The translations under genes were made by a program, and so were the position numbers. From positions 1 to 31,688 of the IMG/VR virus record IMGVR_UViG_3300030329_001564: a stretch of 31,688 nucleotides of DNA, one strand, 5' to 3'. Positions 1-7,466 of this stretch are shown in pieces. Within the stretch, counting starts at the first letter, position 1. Every line of letters starts with the position of its first letter. The notes beneath the pieces were generated by a model. It made no database searches and was not told the origin of the DNA. It saw nothing but the letters and a program-made list of their open reading frames with translations. The stretch comes from a virus.

Positions 1-1
1 A

Positions 2-2503
2 AAATATTCTTTTAATGATCTAAGCACTAAAGGAAGAAAATTAAAAGTTTTTGATGAAATTTATAAGATGTTTGATCTTAGAGATGAGTTATATAAGAAA
101 GATGTAATTCATCCAAAAACTGGAAAAAAAATTAAGTTTTTAGAGTTAATGCAAGAGGCGTATAACAAAGGGGCTGGTTATAGTTATGTTAAACCACCTT
201 ACGAGCTAGATCATGGTAAATCAGTTAAAAAAGAACCTTTTAAATTTATAAGACTTATACCTAGAAGAATTAATCAGGCTGCTGGCATAATAGATGAAAA
301 ATTATTTCAAGCAACTCAAAAAACTTTAACACCTGCTAAAAAGAAATTATATTCTAAAAAGAATGTTAAATTAATGAAAGAAAACATGGGTTATTTATTT
401 AATAAAAATATTGAGCAACTTTTTAAAGATGAAGTAAAATTAGCTAAAGATATTTTAGTACCAAGTAAGCGTTATCCAAAGGGAAGAAAATTAAGATCTC
501 CTATAGAACTAGGCAATGAAGTAATAATGAGACTGAATTCAGGTGTTCCTGTAGACCAGATATCACAAATAATATCAAATGATTTTGGTGTTCCATTAAA
601 AGCAGTTGGAAATGTTTTAGGAAAAACTTTAAAAGTATTAGGAGCAGCTAGTCTACCTTTAGATGTTATTCCATTTGCTCAAGCTAGAAATTTAGGAATA
701 GATGATTGGGGAAAAACTGGAGCTAAAAATTTAGCGCAAGAATATTTAAATCTTCCAAGAACTATTGAAGATCTATTTCATGTAGCAGGCGAAGGAACAT
801 GGAAAGACTTTGGATCTAAAAAAGAAGAAGATAGAGTTTTTGATTATGAACCTAAAACTTTTGGTACTAAAGAAACAGTGAAAGCTTTAAGAAATACTTC
901 TAATGAAGAGATAATAGAAAACATAAAAGCTAGATGGAGAGATATTGGACCTGGTAGATTGGGGATTGATAGCGAGGATTTAGGACTAGAAGTTGAAAAT
1001 CAAGAAGGTATAGAAAATCGAATTAAAAAAGCTTTAAAACAAAAAGCATGGGCCGATAGTTTACCACCAGATCATCCTTTGGTTAAGGAGGAGGAAGAAG
1101 TTAAAGAAGAAGTTAAAGAAACGGACAATGTTTTTGGAACACAGATTCCAATGGAAAGTATTACTGAAGGATTTTCTAGAGATAAATTTTTGGCGAAAGG
1201 TGGCCGTGTTGGATTTGCAGACGGCACTCCTCACGACGATAAATCTGATGAAGAAATTTTAGACTGGATTAAAAATCAAATGTTTGAAATGGAACAAGGT
1301 TGGAATACCGGTAAGAGTGTTCCAGGAAAAATTCTTGATGTAGCAAGAGTAGATAACTGGCCATACTACGCAGCTAGAATGTTAAGAGCTGGAATGAATG
1401 TTGCAGAAGTTTCTGCTAAACTTCCTTTTGTATCAATTGATTTATTACAAAAATTAGCAACACGACCTGCGTTTAAAATAAAAGAGGGAGAACCTAGATC
1501 TTCAGCTTCTATCGGAATGGGAGAAAAGTATATGGAAGGAGTTGATGATAGTTGGTTAACAGATCAACCTTATAATAAATTAGAAGGAACAGGGTTATTT
1601 ACAGAAGCATTTCAAAATTTAATGCCAGGCGCATTTTCAGAAAAAACAGGACTAGATTCTTTAATTGAAGGAATGGAAGATAAAATGATAGCGCAAGGAC
1701 AATCTAAATGGCCAACCATTGCTGGTAAGAATATTGAAATGGGATTAGATATAACATTACCATTTGGATATGTAATGGCAGCTAATAAATATAATGCTCT
1801 TAAAAAGTCTTTAGCTCCTTATGTTGCTGGTAGAAATGTAGATGAGGTTATTGAAGAAACCTTAACCGACAAAGGAATGAATAGAAGAGACTTTAATAAA
1901 CTTTTAGTTACAAGTGGTGCTATTGGTGCTCTTAAATATTTAGGTTTAGATAAATTATTAAAAGGCGCTACGCGTAATCCGATCCCTGGTCCAATTAAAA
2001 TGATTGAAAGATCAACCACTAAAATGCCTGTATGGTTTCCAAAATTTATAGATAAGGTAAATGATAAAATGACATATCACGGTGATGGTATGTGGTCGTT
2101 TACAGGTACAGATGATTTCCTTCCAGGGTTTCATATAGAGAGAATTGGTGATGATTATCATATCAGTGGTAAAAATCAGTACGAGCAAGATTTTAATATT
2201 ACATATGAGGCCCCTAAATGGGAAGGTGATGCAGATGGATCATTTTATAATCAGGGAGAATTTGTAGTTGAAGATTCTATTCCAATAAATGCTGATCCCG
2301 ATGGTAATGTAGATTTTGATGGATACAAAGTTGATGAGGTTCATGACGTTTTAGGTGGCACTAGAGAAATGGAAGAAATTGGCACTGGAAAAAAAATAGA
2401 AGGTACAACTAAAGGAGAAAATGCGGTTATAGAAGCTGAAGTAAGAGCAGATCAAGCTTATGATCAATGGAGGGAATCAGATGACTTCGTCCCGGATGAA
2501 TAA
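2..2503 (+). CDS. Large phage protein of unknown function, 5' end outside window
   Basis: The reading frame is open to the first bases of the window, and the first ATG (68) has no Shine-Dalgarno sequence, so this is very likely the 3' part of a longer gene; 811 residues follow the ATG at 68. Numbering from that Met, a basic N-terminal region carries YELDHGK (about 45-51) and then a conserved-looking IRLIPRRIN stretch, an arrangement that recalls HNH-type nuclease remnants but is not sufficient to call one. The motif KGGRVGFADG lies near residue 377, as in many large marine phage proteins. NRRDFNKLL followed by a small hydrophobic stretch starts at residue 605 and resembles a twin-arginine signal, but it is internal. 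The C-terminus is acidic. It sits directly upstream of the portal gene. A virion or multidomain accessory protein is possible; no function can be assigned with confidence. Confidence 0.75.
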   Translation, partial: KYSFNDLSTKGRKLKVFDEIYKMFDLRDELYKKDVIHPKTGKKIKFLELMQEAYNKGAGYSYVKPPYELDHGKSVKKEPFKFIRLIPRRINQAAGIIDEKLFQATQKTLTPAKKKLYSKKNVKLMKENMGYLFNKNIEQLFKDEVKLAKDILVPSKRYPKGRKLRSPIELGNEVIMRLNSGVPVDQISQIISNDFGVPLKAVGNVLGKTLKVLGAASLPLDVIPFAQARNLGIDDWGKTGAKNLAQEYLNLPRTIEDLFHVAGEGTWKDFGSKKEEDRVFDYEPKTFGTKETVKALRNTSNEEIIENIKARWRDIGPGRLGIDSEDLGLEVENQEGIENRIKKALKQKAWADSLPPDHPLVKEEEEVKEEVKETDNVFGTQIPMESITEGFSRDKFLAKGGRVGFADGTPHDDKSDEEILDWIKNQMFEMEQGWNTGKSVPGKILDVARVDNWPYYAARMLRAGMNVAEVSAKLPFVSIDLLQKLATRPAFKIKEGEPRSSASIGMGEKYMEGVDDSWLTDQPYNKLEGTGLFTEAFQNLMPGAFSEKTGLDSLIEGMEDKMIAQGQSKWPTIAGKNIEMGLDITLPFGYVMAANKYNALKKSLAPYVAGRNVDEVIEETLTDKGMNRRDFNKLLVTSGAIGALKYLGLDKLLKGATRNPIPGPIKMIERSTTKMPVWFPKFIDKVNDKMTYHGDGMWSFTGTDDFLPGFHIERIGDDYHISGKNQYEQDFNITYEAPKWEGDADGSFYNQGEFVVEDSIPINADPDGNVDFDGYKVDEVHDVLGGTREMEEIGTGKKIEGTTKGENAVIEAEVRADQAYDQWRESDDFVPDE
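2469..2474 (+). promoter_or_regulatory. Ribosome binding site for the 49-aa gene at 2481
   Basis: GGAGGG lies 6 nt before the ATG at 2481 and inside the end of the upstream gene. It supports 2481 over the in-frame ATG at 2496, which has no such sequence. Confidence 0.6.
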
Positions 2504-2630
2504 ACCAAAGAGATTAACTAAAACAATTCCCCCTTTAAAAGGACCAGTTCCTCAAGGTTTGCCTTATGGCAAGAAACCTGTTATAAAAACCAACAGTGGA
2601 TTAAAAAATGGCAGATACTCCGGAAGATAG
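2481..2630 (+). CDS. Small basic proline/lysine-rich phage protein
   Basis: This 49-aa frame overlaps the end of the large upstream gene by 23 nt and the start of the portal gene by 23 nt, each in a different frame. A good ribosome binding site precedes ATG 2481. The product is strongly basic, with a central PPLKGPVPQGLPYGKK segment. Similar short proline/glycine-rich proteins sit directly before the portal gene in related marine phages (recalled, not searched). Without it there would be about 100 nt of unexplained sequence between the flanking genes. It has no recognisable domain or membrane segment. Function is unknown; its position suggests a role in head or packaging. Confidence 0.6.
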   Translation: MTSSRMNKPKRLTKTIPPLKGPVPQGLPYGKKPVIKTNSGLKNGRYSGR

Positions 2631-5145
2631 AAAATTTTCGCCTATGGAAAAGGCATTACCAGGTATACCAGGGGTAGACCTAGACAAAGACGATGTTGCG
2701 TCTGACGTAAACGTTGAAGTAGAAGGACAAGCACCTTCACCAGAAGGTGGACCAGCAATTACAGAATTAGCAGATGGAGGTGTTGAAGTTAACTTTGACC
2801 CTACACAATTGATTCCAGGAAATCCTGATGATCATTTTGCAAACCTAGCAGAAATGCTTCCTGAAAATGTTTTAGGACCTTTAGCAGCTGATCTTTATGA
2901 AAAACAAATGGACTATAAAATGTCCAGAAAAGATTGGGAGAATACTTATATTGAAGGGCTTGATTTACTTGGATTTAAGTATCAACAAAGAACCCAACCA
3001 TTTCAAGGAGCTTCAGGTGCAACACACCCAGTGTTAGCAGAAGCAGTTACACAATTCCAAGCACAAGCGTATAAAGAATTATTACCGGCACAAGGACCTG
3101 TAAGAACACAAATTATGGGTATGCCGACTCCACAGAAAGATCAACAGTCTCAAAGAGTTAAAAATTATATGAATTACATGTTAATGAATCAAATGGATGG
3201 CTATGATGAAGATTTTGATAGAATGTTATTTTATTTACCATTAGCTGGTTCTACATTTAAAAAAGTATTTTTTGATGCAGTTAAACAACAACCAGTTTCT
3301 CAATTTGTTCAAGCAGATGATTTATTAGTTCCATATAGTGCAACTAATATTGAAGATGCTGATTGCGTTATTCACGTTTTAAAAATGTCTGGTAATGAGA
3401 TTAGAAAACAACAAGTTTCAGGATTCTATAGAGATGTAGAATTAGGCACACCGCAAATGTTTGAAGACCCATTAAAACAAAAAGAAAGAGAATTAGATGG
3501 GCAAAAGAAAACTAAACCTGAAGATATTTATACTCTTTTAGAGTGTCATACAAATTTGGACCTGGAAGGCTTCGAAGACATCAATCCACAAACCGGAGAA
3601 CCAACAGGTATCAAACTACCTTATATCGTAACCATCGATGCAGGTAGCCGTACAGTTCTTTCTGTAAGAAGGAACTTTGCGCCCAACGATCCGACAAAAA
3701 AGAAAATCCAATATTTTGTCCATTTCAAATTTCTGCCTGGACTAGGATTTTATGGTTTCGGATTAATACACATGATTGGCGGATTGAGCAGAACCGCAAC
3801 GGTTGCTCTCCGCCAATTATTAGATGCTGGTACATTATCTAATTTACCGGCCGGATTTAAAATGAGAGGTATTAGAATTAGAGATGATGCCGCTCCTTTA
3901 CAACCAGGGGAATGGAGAGACGTTGATGCTCCTGGTGGAAGTTTAAAAGATTCATTTATGAATTTGCCGTATAAAGAACCTTCTCCAGTTCTTTTTCAAT
4001 TACTAGGAACAGTAGTAGCGGCAGGACAAAGATTTGCATCCATTGCTGACACACAAGTTGGTGATGGAAACCAAAACGCTGCAGTTGGAACAACTGTAGC
4101 TTTATTGGAAAGAGGCTCTAGAGTTATGAGTGCAATACATAAAAGATTGTTTGCATCTCTTAAAGAAGAGTTTCAATTACTTGCAAAAATATTTGCTACT
4201 TCTTTACCACCAGAATATCCTTATGATGTTGTTGGTGCACAAAGAACTATCAAGGCAGCTGATTTCGACGACAAGGTAGATATTTTACCTGTTGCAGACC
4301 CGGATATATTTTCACAAACGCAACGTATAAGTGTAGCTCAAACTGAATTACAGTTAGCTATGTCCAACCCAAAAATGCACAACTTATATGAATGCTATAG
4401 AGCAATGTATACGGCTTTAGGAGTTAAAGATATCGATAGAGTCTTACCTCCTCCTGCTCCAGTGCAACCAAAAGACCCTGCGTTAGAACACATTGATGCT
4501 TTAGCACAGAAACCTTTTCAAGCATTTTCAGGTCAAGATCATAGAGCGCACGTTACCGCGCACTTACATTTTATGGCTTTGAACATGGTAAGAAATAATC
4601 CTGTCGTCATGGCTGCAGTTGAAAAAAATATTTTAGAACACATTTCATTAATGGCACAAGAACAAGTTCAAATGGAATTTCCACAAGAAATGCAGATGTT
4701 AGCTCAATTACAACAGATGTCTCAACAAAGTCCTGAGATGCAACAACAGATAGCACCTCAAATACAAGATATTACTCAAAAGATAGAAGCTAGAAAAGCA
4801 ATATTGATTGCTGAAATTACAGAAGACTTCATGAAAGAAGAGAAGAAAATTACTTCTCAATTTGATCATGATCCATTACTTAAACTTAAATCAAGAGAAG
4901 TTGACTTAAAAGCGATGGATACTGTGAGAAAACAAGAAGAAATGGAGCAAAGAAAATCTGTAGAACAAGCTAAAATACTATCTAAAGAAGGTATTGAAGA
5001 TGATAAGCTTGCACAAAACGAAGAATTAGCTATACTGCGAGCTGATACATCTTTGGTAAAACAAACAATGGCAGATGAGACTAAACGTGACATCGCAAGA
5101 ATGAAAGCTAAAGATGTCCGAACTTTAAAAGGTCCAAAATCTTAG
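2608..5145 (+). CDS. Portal protein (P22-type, long form)
   Basis: The portal forms the dodecameric ring at the capsid vertex through which DNA is packaged and ejected and to which the tail attaches. At 845 aa it is longer than P22 gp1 (725 aa) but within the range of marine podovirus portals. Family-like features are QRTQPFQGASG near residue 125 with the following ATHPVLAEAV segment, the central AAGQRFASIADTQVGDGNQ stretch near residue 470 followed by a long helical region, and a Gln/Met-rich, probably coiled-coil C-terminus from about residue 690, likely the barrel. The acidic first 80 residues look disordered. It heads the structural gene run. Bases 3541-3840 are GC-richer (42% by hand count) than 3181-3480 (30%), suggesting a recombined tract. 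Confidence 0.88.
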   Translation: MADTPEDRKFSPMEKALPGIPGVDLDKDDVASDVNVEVEGQAPSPEGGPAITELADGGVEVNFDPTQLIPGNPDDHFANLAEMLPENVLGPLAADLYEKQMDYKMSRKDWENTYIEGLDLLGFKYQQRTQPFQGASGATHPVLAEAVTQFQAQAYKELLPAQGPVRTQIMGMPTPQKDQQSQRVKNYMNYMLMNQMDGYDEDFDRMLFYLPLAGSTFKKVFFDAVKQQPVSQFVQADDLLVPYSATNIEDADCVIHVLKMSGNEIRKQQVSGFYRDVELGTPQMFEDPLKQKERELDGQKKTKPEDIYTLLECHTNLDLEGFEDINPQTGEPTGIKLPYIVTIDAGSRTVLSVRRNFAPNDPTKKKIQYFVHFKFLPGLGFYGFGLIHMIGGLSRTATVALRQLLDAGTLSNLPAGFKMRGIRIRDDAAPLQPGEWRDVDAPGGSLKDSFMNLPYKEPSPVLFQLLGTVVAAGQRFASIADTQVGDGNQNAAVGTTVALLERGSRVMSAIHKRLFASLKEEFQLLAKIFATSLPPEYPYDVVGAQRTIKAADFDDKVDILPVADPDIFSQTQRISVAQTELQLAMSNPKMHNLYECYRAMYTALGVKDIDRVLPPPAPVQPKDPALEHIDALAQKPFQAFSGQDHRAHVTAHLHFMALNMVRNNPVVMAAVEKNILEHISLMAQEQVQMEFPQEMQMLAQLQQMSQQSPEMQQQIAPQIQDITQKIEARKAILIAEITEDFMKEEKKITSQFDHDPLLKLKSREVDLKAMDTVRKQEEMEQRKSVEQAKILSKEGIEDDKLAQNEELAILRADTSLVKQTMADETKRDIARMKAKDVRTLKGPKS

Positions 5146-5153
5146 GAGGATAA

Positions 5154-5336
5154 ATGGCAAAGAACGGTAAAGAACCATTCTACAAAGGAGTTAATCAAAA
5201 ACAATTCATCAATAAAGATGGATACCTAAAAGGTGGTGTTGAGATTAAAATCCCTGAAGAGATTCCAACAGTAAATAAAGTTGGTGGTCAAAGAAGAATG
5301 CTTGCTGACAAAAAGTCAAAAGTTAAGTGGTATTAA
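5154..5336 (+). CDS. Small conserved-type phage protein, 60 aa
   Basis: The ATG follows a strong AGGAGG with 5-nt spacing, 8 nt after the portal stop. The product is short, basic and hydrophilic, with no membrane segment or known motif; the C-terminus is very Lys-rich and ends in KVKWY. Its place directly behind the portal in a tight operon suggests a minor virion or assembly role, but nothing in the sequence identifies one. Confidence 0.7.
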   Translation: MAKNGKEPFYKGVNQKQFINKDGYLKGGVEIKIPEEIPTVNKVGGQRRMLADKKSKVKWY

Positions 5337-5339
5337 CTC

Positions 5340-5729
5340 ATGGCTTGGTTCAGTTTAGCTAAAGTAGCCTTACAGGCTGGTACACATATATTTAAAAAAC
5401 GTCAAGAAACTAAAATGGCTATGGCGGACGCACAGCATATGCATGCTGCTCGTATGGCCTCTGGAGAGGAAGCTTACCAAGGCAAACTTTTAGAAGCTCG
5501 TCAAAACGATTACAAGGACGAATTCGTTCTTGTGATATTAAGCGCGCCCATAATCGTGCTCGCTTGGGGGGTCTTCAGCGACGATCCGGGAGCCCTTGAT
5601 AAAGTTAAAACGTTCTTTGAACACTTTGCTGCACTGCCGACCTGGTTTTCGACTTTATGGATACTTGTAGTTGGTAGTATTTTTGGTATAAAGGGTACTC
5701 AGATATTTAAAAACGGAGGAAAAAAATAA
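5340..5729 (+). CDS. Two-helix membrane protein, possible holin
   Basis: The 129-aa product has a basic, helical N-terminal half (to about residue 60) and then two hydrophobic helices at about 62-79 and 101-118, separated by a short acidic loop containing DDPGALDK. The DEFVLVILSAPI start of helix 1, the LPTW before helix 2 and the FGIKG end resemble gene-transfer-agent/phage holin families (GTA_holin_3TM-like), in which small membrane proteins permeabilise the inner membrane at lysis. No endolysin is visible in the window, so the holin call is tentative; a virion-associated membrane protein is the alternative. The ATG has no clear ribosome binding site and starts 3 nt after the previous stop, so translation is probably coupled. 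Confidence 0.65.
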   Translation: MAWFSLAKVALQAGTHIFKKRQETKMAMADAQHMHAARMASGEEAYQGKLLEARQNDYKDEFVLVILSAPIIVLAWGVFSDDPGALDKVKTFFEHFAALPTWFSTLWILVVGSIFGIKGTQIFKNGGKK

Positions 5730-5953
5730 TGGCAGATAAAAAAAATAGATTTCCTGGAGATTTTGACACTTTTATTAAATCTAAAGAATTCAAAGATAGA
5801 AAAGGTGTATCACATGACGAAGAAGTTAAAGCTTGGAAAAAATATAGAGTAAGAACAGCTAAAACTAGAGACGAAGCTAAAATTAAAAAAGTTAAAACAA
5901 AAAAACAAGGACCAGGCCCTGCTAACAGACCGAGTGGTGGCTGGACCAGTTAA
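5729..5953 (+). CDS. Small basic protein, 74 aa
   Basis: The start overlaps the preceding stop by one base (TAATG) and follows GGAGG. The protein is Lys-rich (FKDRKGVSHDEEVKAWKKYRV), hydrophilic, and ends in a Gly/Pro-rich tail PANRPSGGWTS. No domain is recognised. The charge would suit nucleic acid or capsid-interior binding, but that is only inference. It belongs to the run of small genes between portal and GroES. Confidence 0.7.
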   Translation: MADKKNRFPGDFDTFIKSKEFKDRKGVSHDEEVKAWKKYRVRTAKTRDEAKIKKVKTKKQGPGPANRPSGGWTS

Positions 5954-5971
5954 TTAACGGAGGAAAAAATA

Positions 5972-6211
5972 ATGAGACAGAACGGAGTTAGAAGTAATGT
6001 TAGATTTCCATACGCAAGTAGAACTAAAAAATCTACTGGTGGAAGATCTCAAGGTTACAATGACAGACTGGATGAATCATTAGGCGCAAGAGACGGTGCT
6101 GAGTCGACTAAATCTCAAAGCTTTAAAGCTAGAAGAGATGAGTCTAAAGGCATGGAAAAAGCTATGGGTAAAAGAGCTTATTCCTCTGTGTCTACAATGG
6201 ATAAATCTTAA
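5972..6211 (+). CDS. Small hydrophilic protein, 79 aa
   Basis: A GGAGG sequence precedes the ATG with 8-nt spacing. The product is rich in Arg, Lys, Ser and Gly with alternating charged residues and no hydrophobic core, which suggests an intrinsically disordered protein. It contains GRSQGYNDRLDESLGARDG and ends in TMDKS. The same type of short disordered protein is common beside marine phage portal genes. Function unknown. Confidence 0.7.
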   Translation: MRQNGVRSNVRFPYASRTKKSTGGRSQGYNDRLDESLGARDGAESTKSQSFKARRDESKGMEKAMGKRAYSSVSTMDKS

Positions 6212-6228
6212 TAATATAAGGAGCTAAA

Positions 6229-6435
6229 ATGGCAAACACAGGAAGAATGAATCTACTTGAAGAAGTAGGTCGTATAGATGCAGAAAAATCTAATCCTAAC
6301 CGTAGAGCTGAAAAGAAAAGAGTAATTGGCGAAATAAAAAAAGGCTACAAAAAAGGTGGTCGTGCTGGTTTCTCTCATGGCGGTAAAGGTAGTTGGGGCG
6401 CTGCAAAAAAAGGCAAAGGCTGCGAAATTAGATAA
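6229..6435 (+). CDS. Small GGRxGF-motif protein, 68 aa
   Basis: The start follows AAGGAG. The N-terminal half is helical and charged; the C-terminal half is Lys/Gly-rich and carries KKGGRAGFSHGG (nt 6352-6384), close in both protein and DNA to KGGRVGFADG in the large gene at 1196-1225. It ends in GKGCEIR. The GGRxGF motif recurs in many marine phage virion-related proteins; its biochemical meaning is not known to me. The stop overlaps the next start by one base. Confidence 0.7.
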   Translation: MANTGRMNLLEEVGRIDAEKSNPNRRAEKKRVIGEIKKGYKKGGRAGFSHGGKGSWGAAKKGKGCEIR

Positions 6436-6842
6436 TGGGTTATCAGGATAACAAAGCATTCCCTGGTTCGGGGATGAAAAAATATTTTTCATCTAATAAA
6501 GATTTGTATCCTAGTGGTGGAATTCCAATTAGAACTAATTTTAGCACTGGTGGGAATAAGCAAATGAAACAACATGCTGAACATCATTCAGCTAAGCATA
6601 TGGCCCACATGAAATCCAGCATGCAAAAAGGAGATAGTTTTAAAACTGCTCACAATAAAGCAATGGATAGAGTTGGAGCTAAAAGCGGTGGTGGTAAAGA
6701 TAAATGGATTCAAAGTGCCACTAAAAACATGCGTAAAGATAAACCATGCACAGGAAAAAAATTCGGGAGTGAAACATGCCCGCCAGGATCTAAAAGATAC
6801 AATTTAGCTAAAACTTTTAGAGCCATGAATAAAAAAAGTTAA
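6435..6842 (+). CDS. Small basic protein with DUF5872-like C-terminus
   Basis: This 135-aa protein shares one base with the genes on both sides, so it is translationally coupled. Residues about 45-75 are His/Met/Lys-rich (HAEHHSAKHMAHMKSSMQKG). The last 45 residues (KDKWIQSATKNMRKDKP, then two Cys, and KRYNLAKTFRAMNKK) look like the DUF5872-type motif found in phage and large-virus proteins. Two Cys and several His could bind a metal, but spacing is irregular. Role unknown; probably a DNA-binding or capsid-internal accessory protein. Confidence 0.68.
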   Translation: MGYQDNKAFPGSGMKKYFSSNKDLYPSGGIPIRTNFSTGGNKQMKQHAEHHSAKHMAHMKSSMQKGDSFKTAHNKAMDRVGAKSGGGKDKWIQSATKNMRKDKPCTGKKFGSETCPPGSKRYNLAKTFRAMNKKS

Positions 6843-7078
6843 TGGACGAAATACTAAAGTTAAAAAGACAAATTAAGCAAACCCTACAGGCTATATCACT
6901 TGCATTGACTTCAGGTGCAGGGGTTGACAATTTTGAGTCTTATAAGTATATGTTAGGACAGATAAACGCTTACGAAGCAATCTTACAGGAGATTTCCAAC
7001 CTGCTTGAAAAAAAGGAGCAATATGAAAAACACACAGGAAACGTCATCGACATCAACGACAGACATACCAAAAATTAA
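6842..7078 (+). CDS. Small helical protein, 78 aa
   Basis: The ATG overlaps the stop of the preceding gene by one base. The product is predicted largely helical with heptad-like Leu/Ile spacing (LKRQIKQTLQAISLAL, YEAILQEISNLLEKKEQYEK), so a small coiled-coil protein is likely. Its 3' end overlaps the start of the GroES gene by 56 nt in another frame, and the ribosome binding site of GroES lies inside it. The function is not recognisable. Confidence 0.68.
   Translation: MDEILKLKRQIKQTLQAISLALTSGAGVDNFESYKYMLGQINAYEAILQEISNLLEKKEQYEKHTGNVIDINDRHTKN
7014..7018 (+). promoter_or_regulatory. Ribosome binding site deciding the GroES start
   Basis: AGGAG lies 4 nt before ATG 7023. It favours this start over the upstream in-frame TTG at 7005, which has no such element and would itself cover the site. 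Confidence 0.5.
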
Positions 7079-7445
7079 ATCAGCATTAACAGATAAATAC
7101 AAAGAAGAATCAGCTAAGTTGCCAAAACCAACTGGTTGGAGAATTTTAGTTCTTCCTTTTCAAGGGAAGAAAAAAACTAAAGGAGGAATTCTATATTCCG
7201 ATGAACAAATCGATAGACAACAACTCGCAACAGTATGTGGAAACGTACTTGAGATGGGTCCCGATTGTTATAGGGATAAAGAAAGATATCCCGATGGTCC
7301 GTGGTGCAAAAAGGGAGACTGGGTAATATTTGCTCGGTATGCAGGATCTCGGTTTAAAATAGAAGGTGGAGAAGTACGACTGTTAAACGATGATGAAATC
7401 ATCGCAACAATTAAGAACCCAGAGGATATAATCCATGAGTTCTAA
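7023..7445 (+). CDS. groES: Phage co-chaperonin GroES (Cpn10 family)
   Basis: The 140-aa product carries the Cpn10 fold signature after a Ser/Thr-rich extension of about 40 residues. It has PTGWRILVLPF at the first strand, a KKKTKGGILYSDEQ mobile loop with the hydrophobic GGIL that docks to GroEL, then GNVLEMGPDCY, a GDWVIF strand and a terminal DDEIIATI strand. Bacterial GroES is about 97 aa, so this one has an N-terminal extension and an insertion around PDGPWCKK. It would cap the host GroEL cage to fold phage proteins; T4 gp31 is the established example of a phage co-chaperonin needed for capsid protein folding. Its place just before scaffold and capsid genes fits that role. No GroEL partner is present in the window. 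Confidence 0.9.
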   Translation: MKNTQETSSTSTTDIPKIKSALTDKYKEESAKLPKPTGWRILVLPFQGKKKTKGGILYSDEQIDRQQLATVCGNVLEMGPDCYRDKERYPDGPWCKKGDWVIFARYAGSRFKIEGGEVRLLNDDEIIATIKNPEDIIHEF

Positions 7446-7466
7446 TTTCTTACATAGGAGGAAACT

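Noticed and set aside
1877-2503. Separate gene beginning at the MNRRDF codon
   Set aside because: AAAGGA abuts the ATG with almost no spacing and the frame is continuous with the upstream coding region, so an internal start is possible but not supported enough to annotate.
7005-7022. Upstream TTG start for the GroES gene
   Set aside because: No ribosome binding site precedes it, and the AGGAG of the ATG at 7023 would lie inside the coding part.
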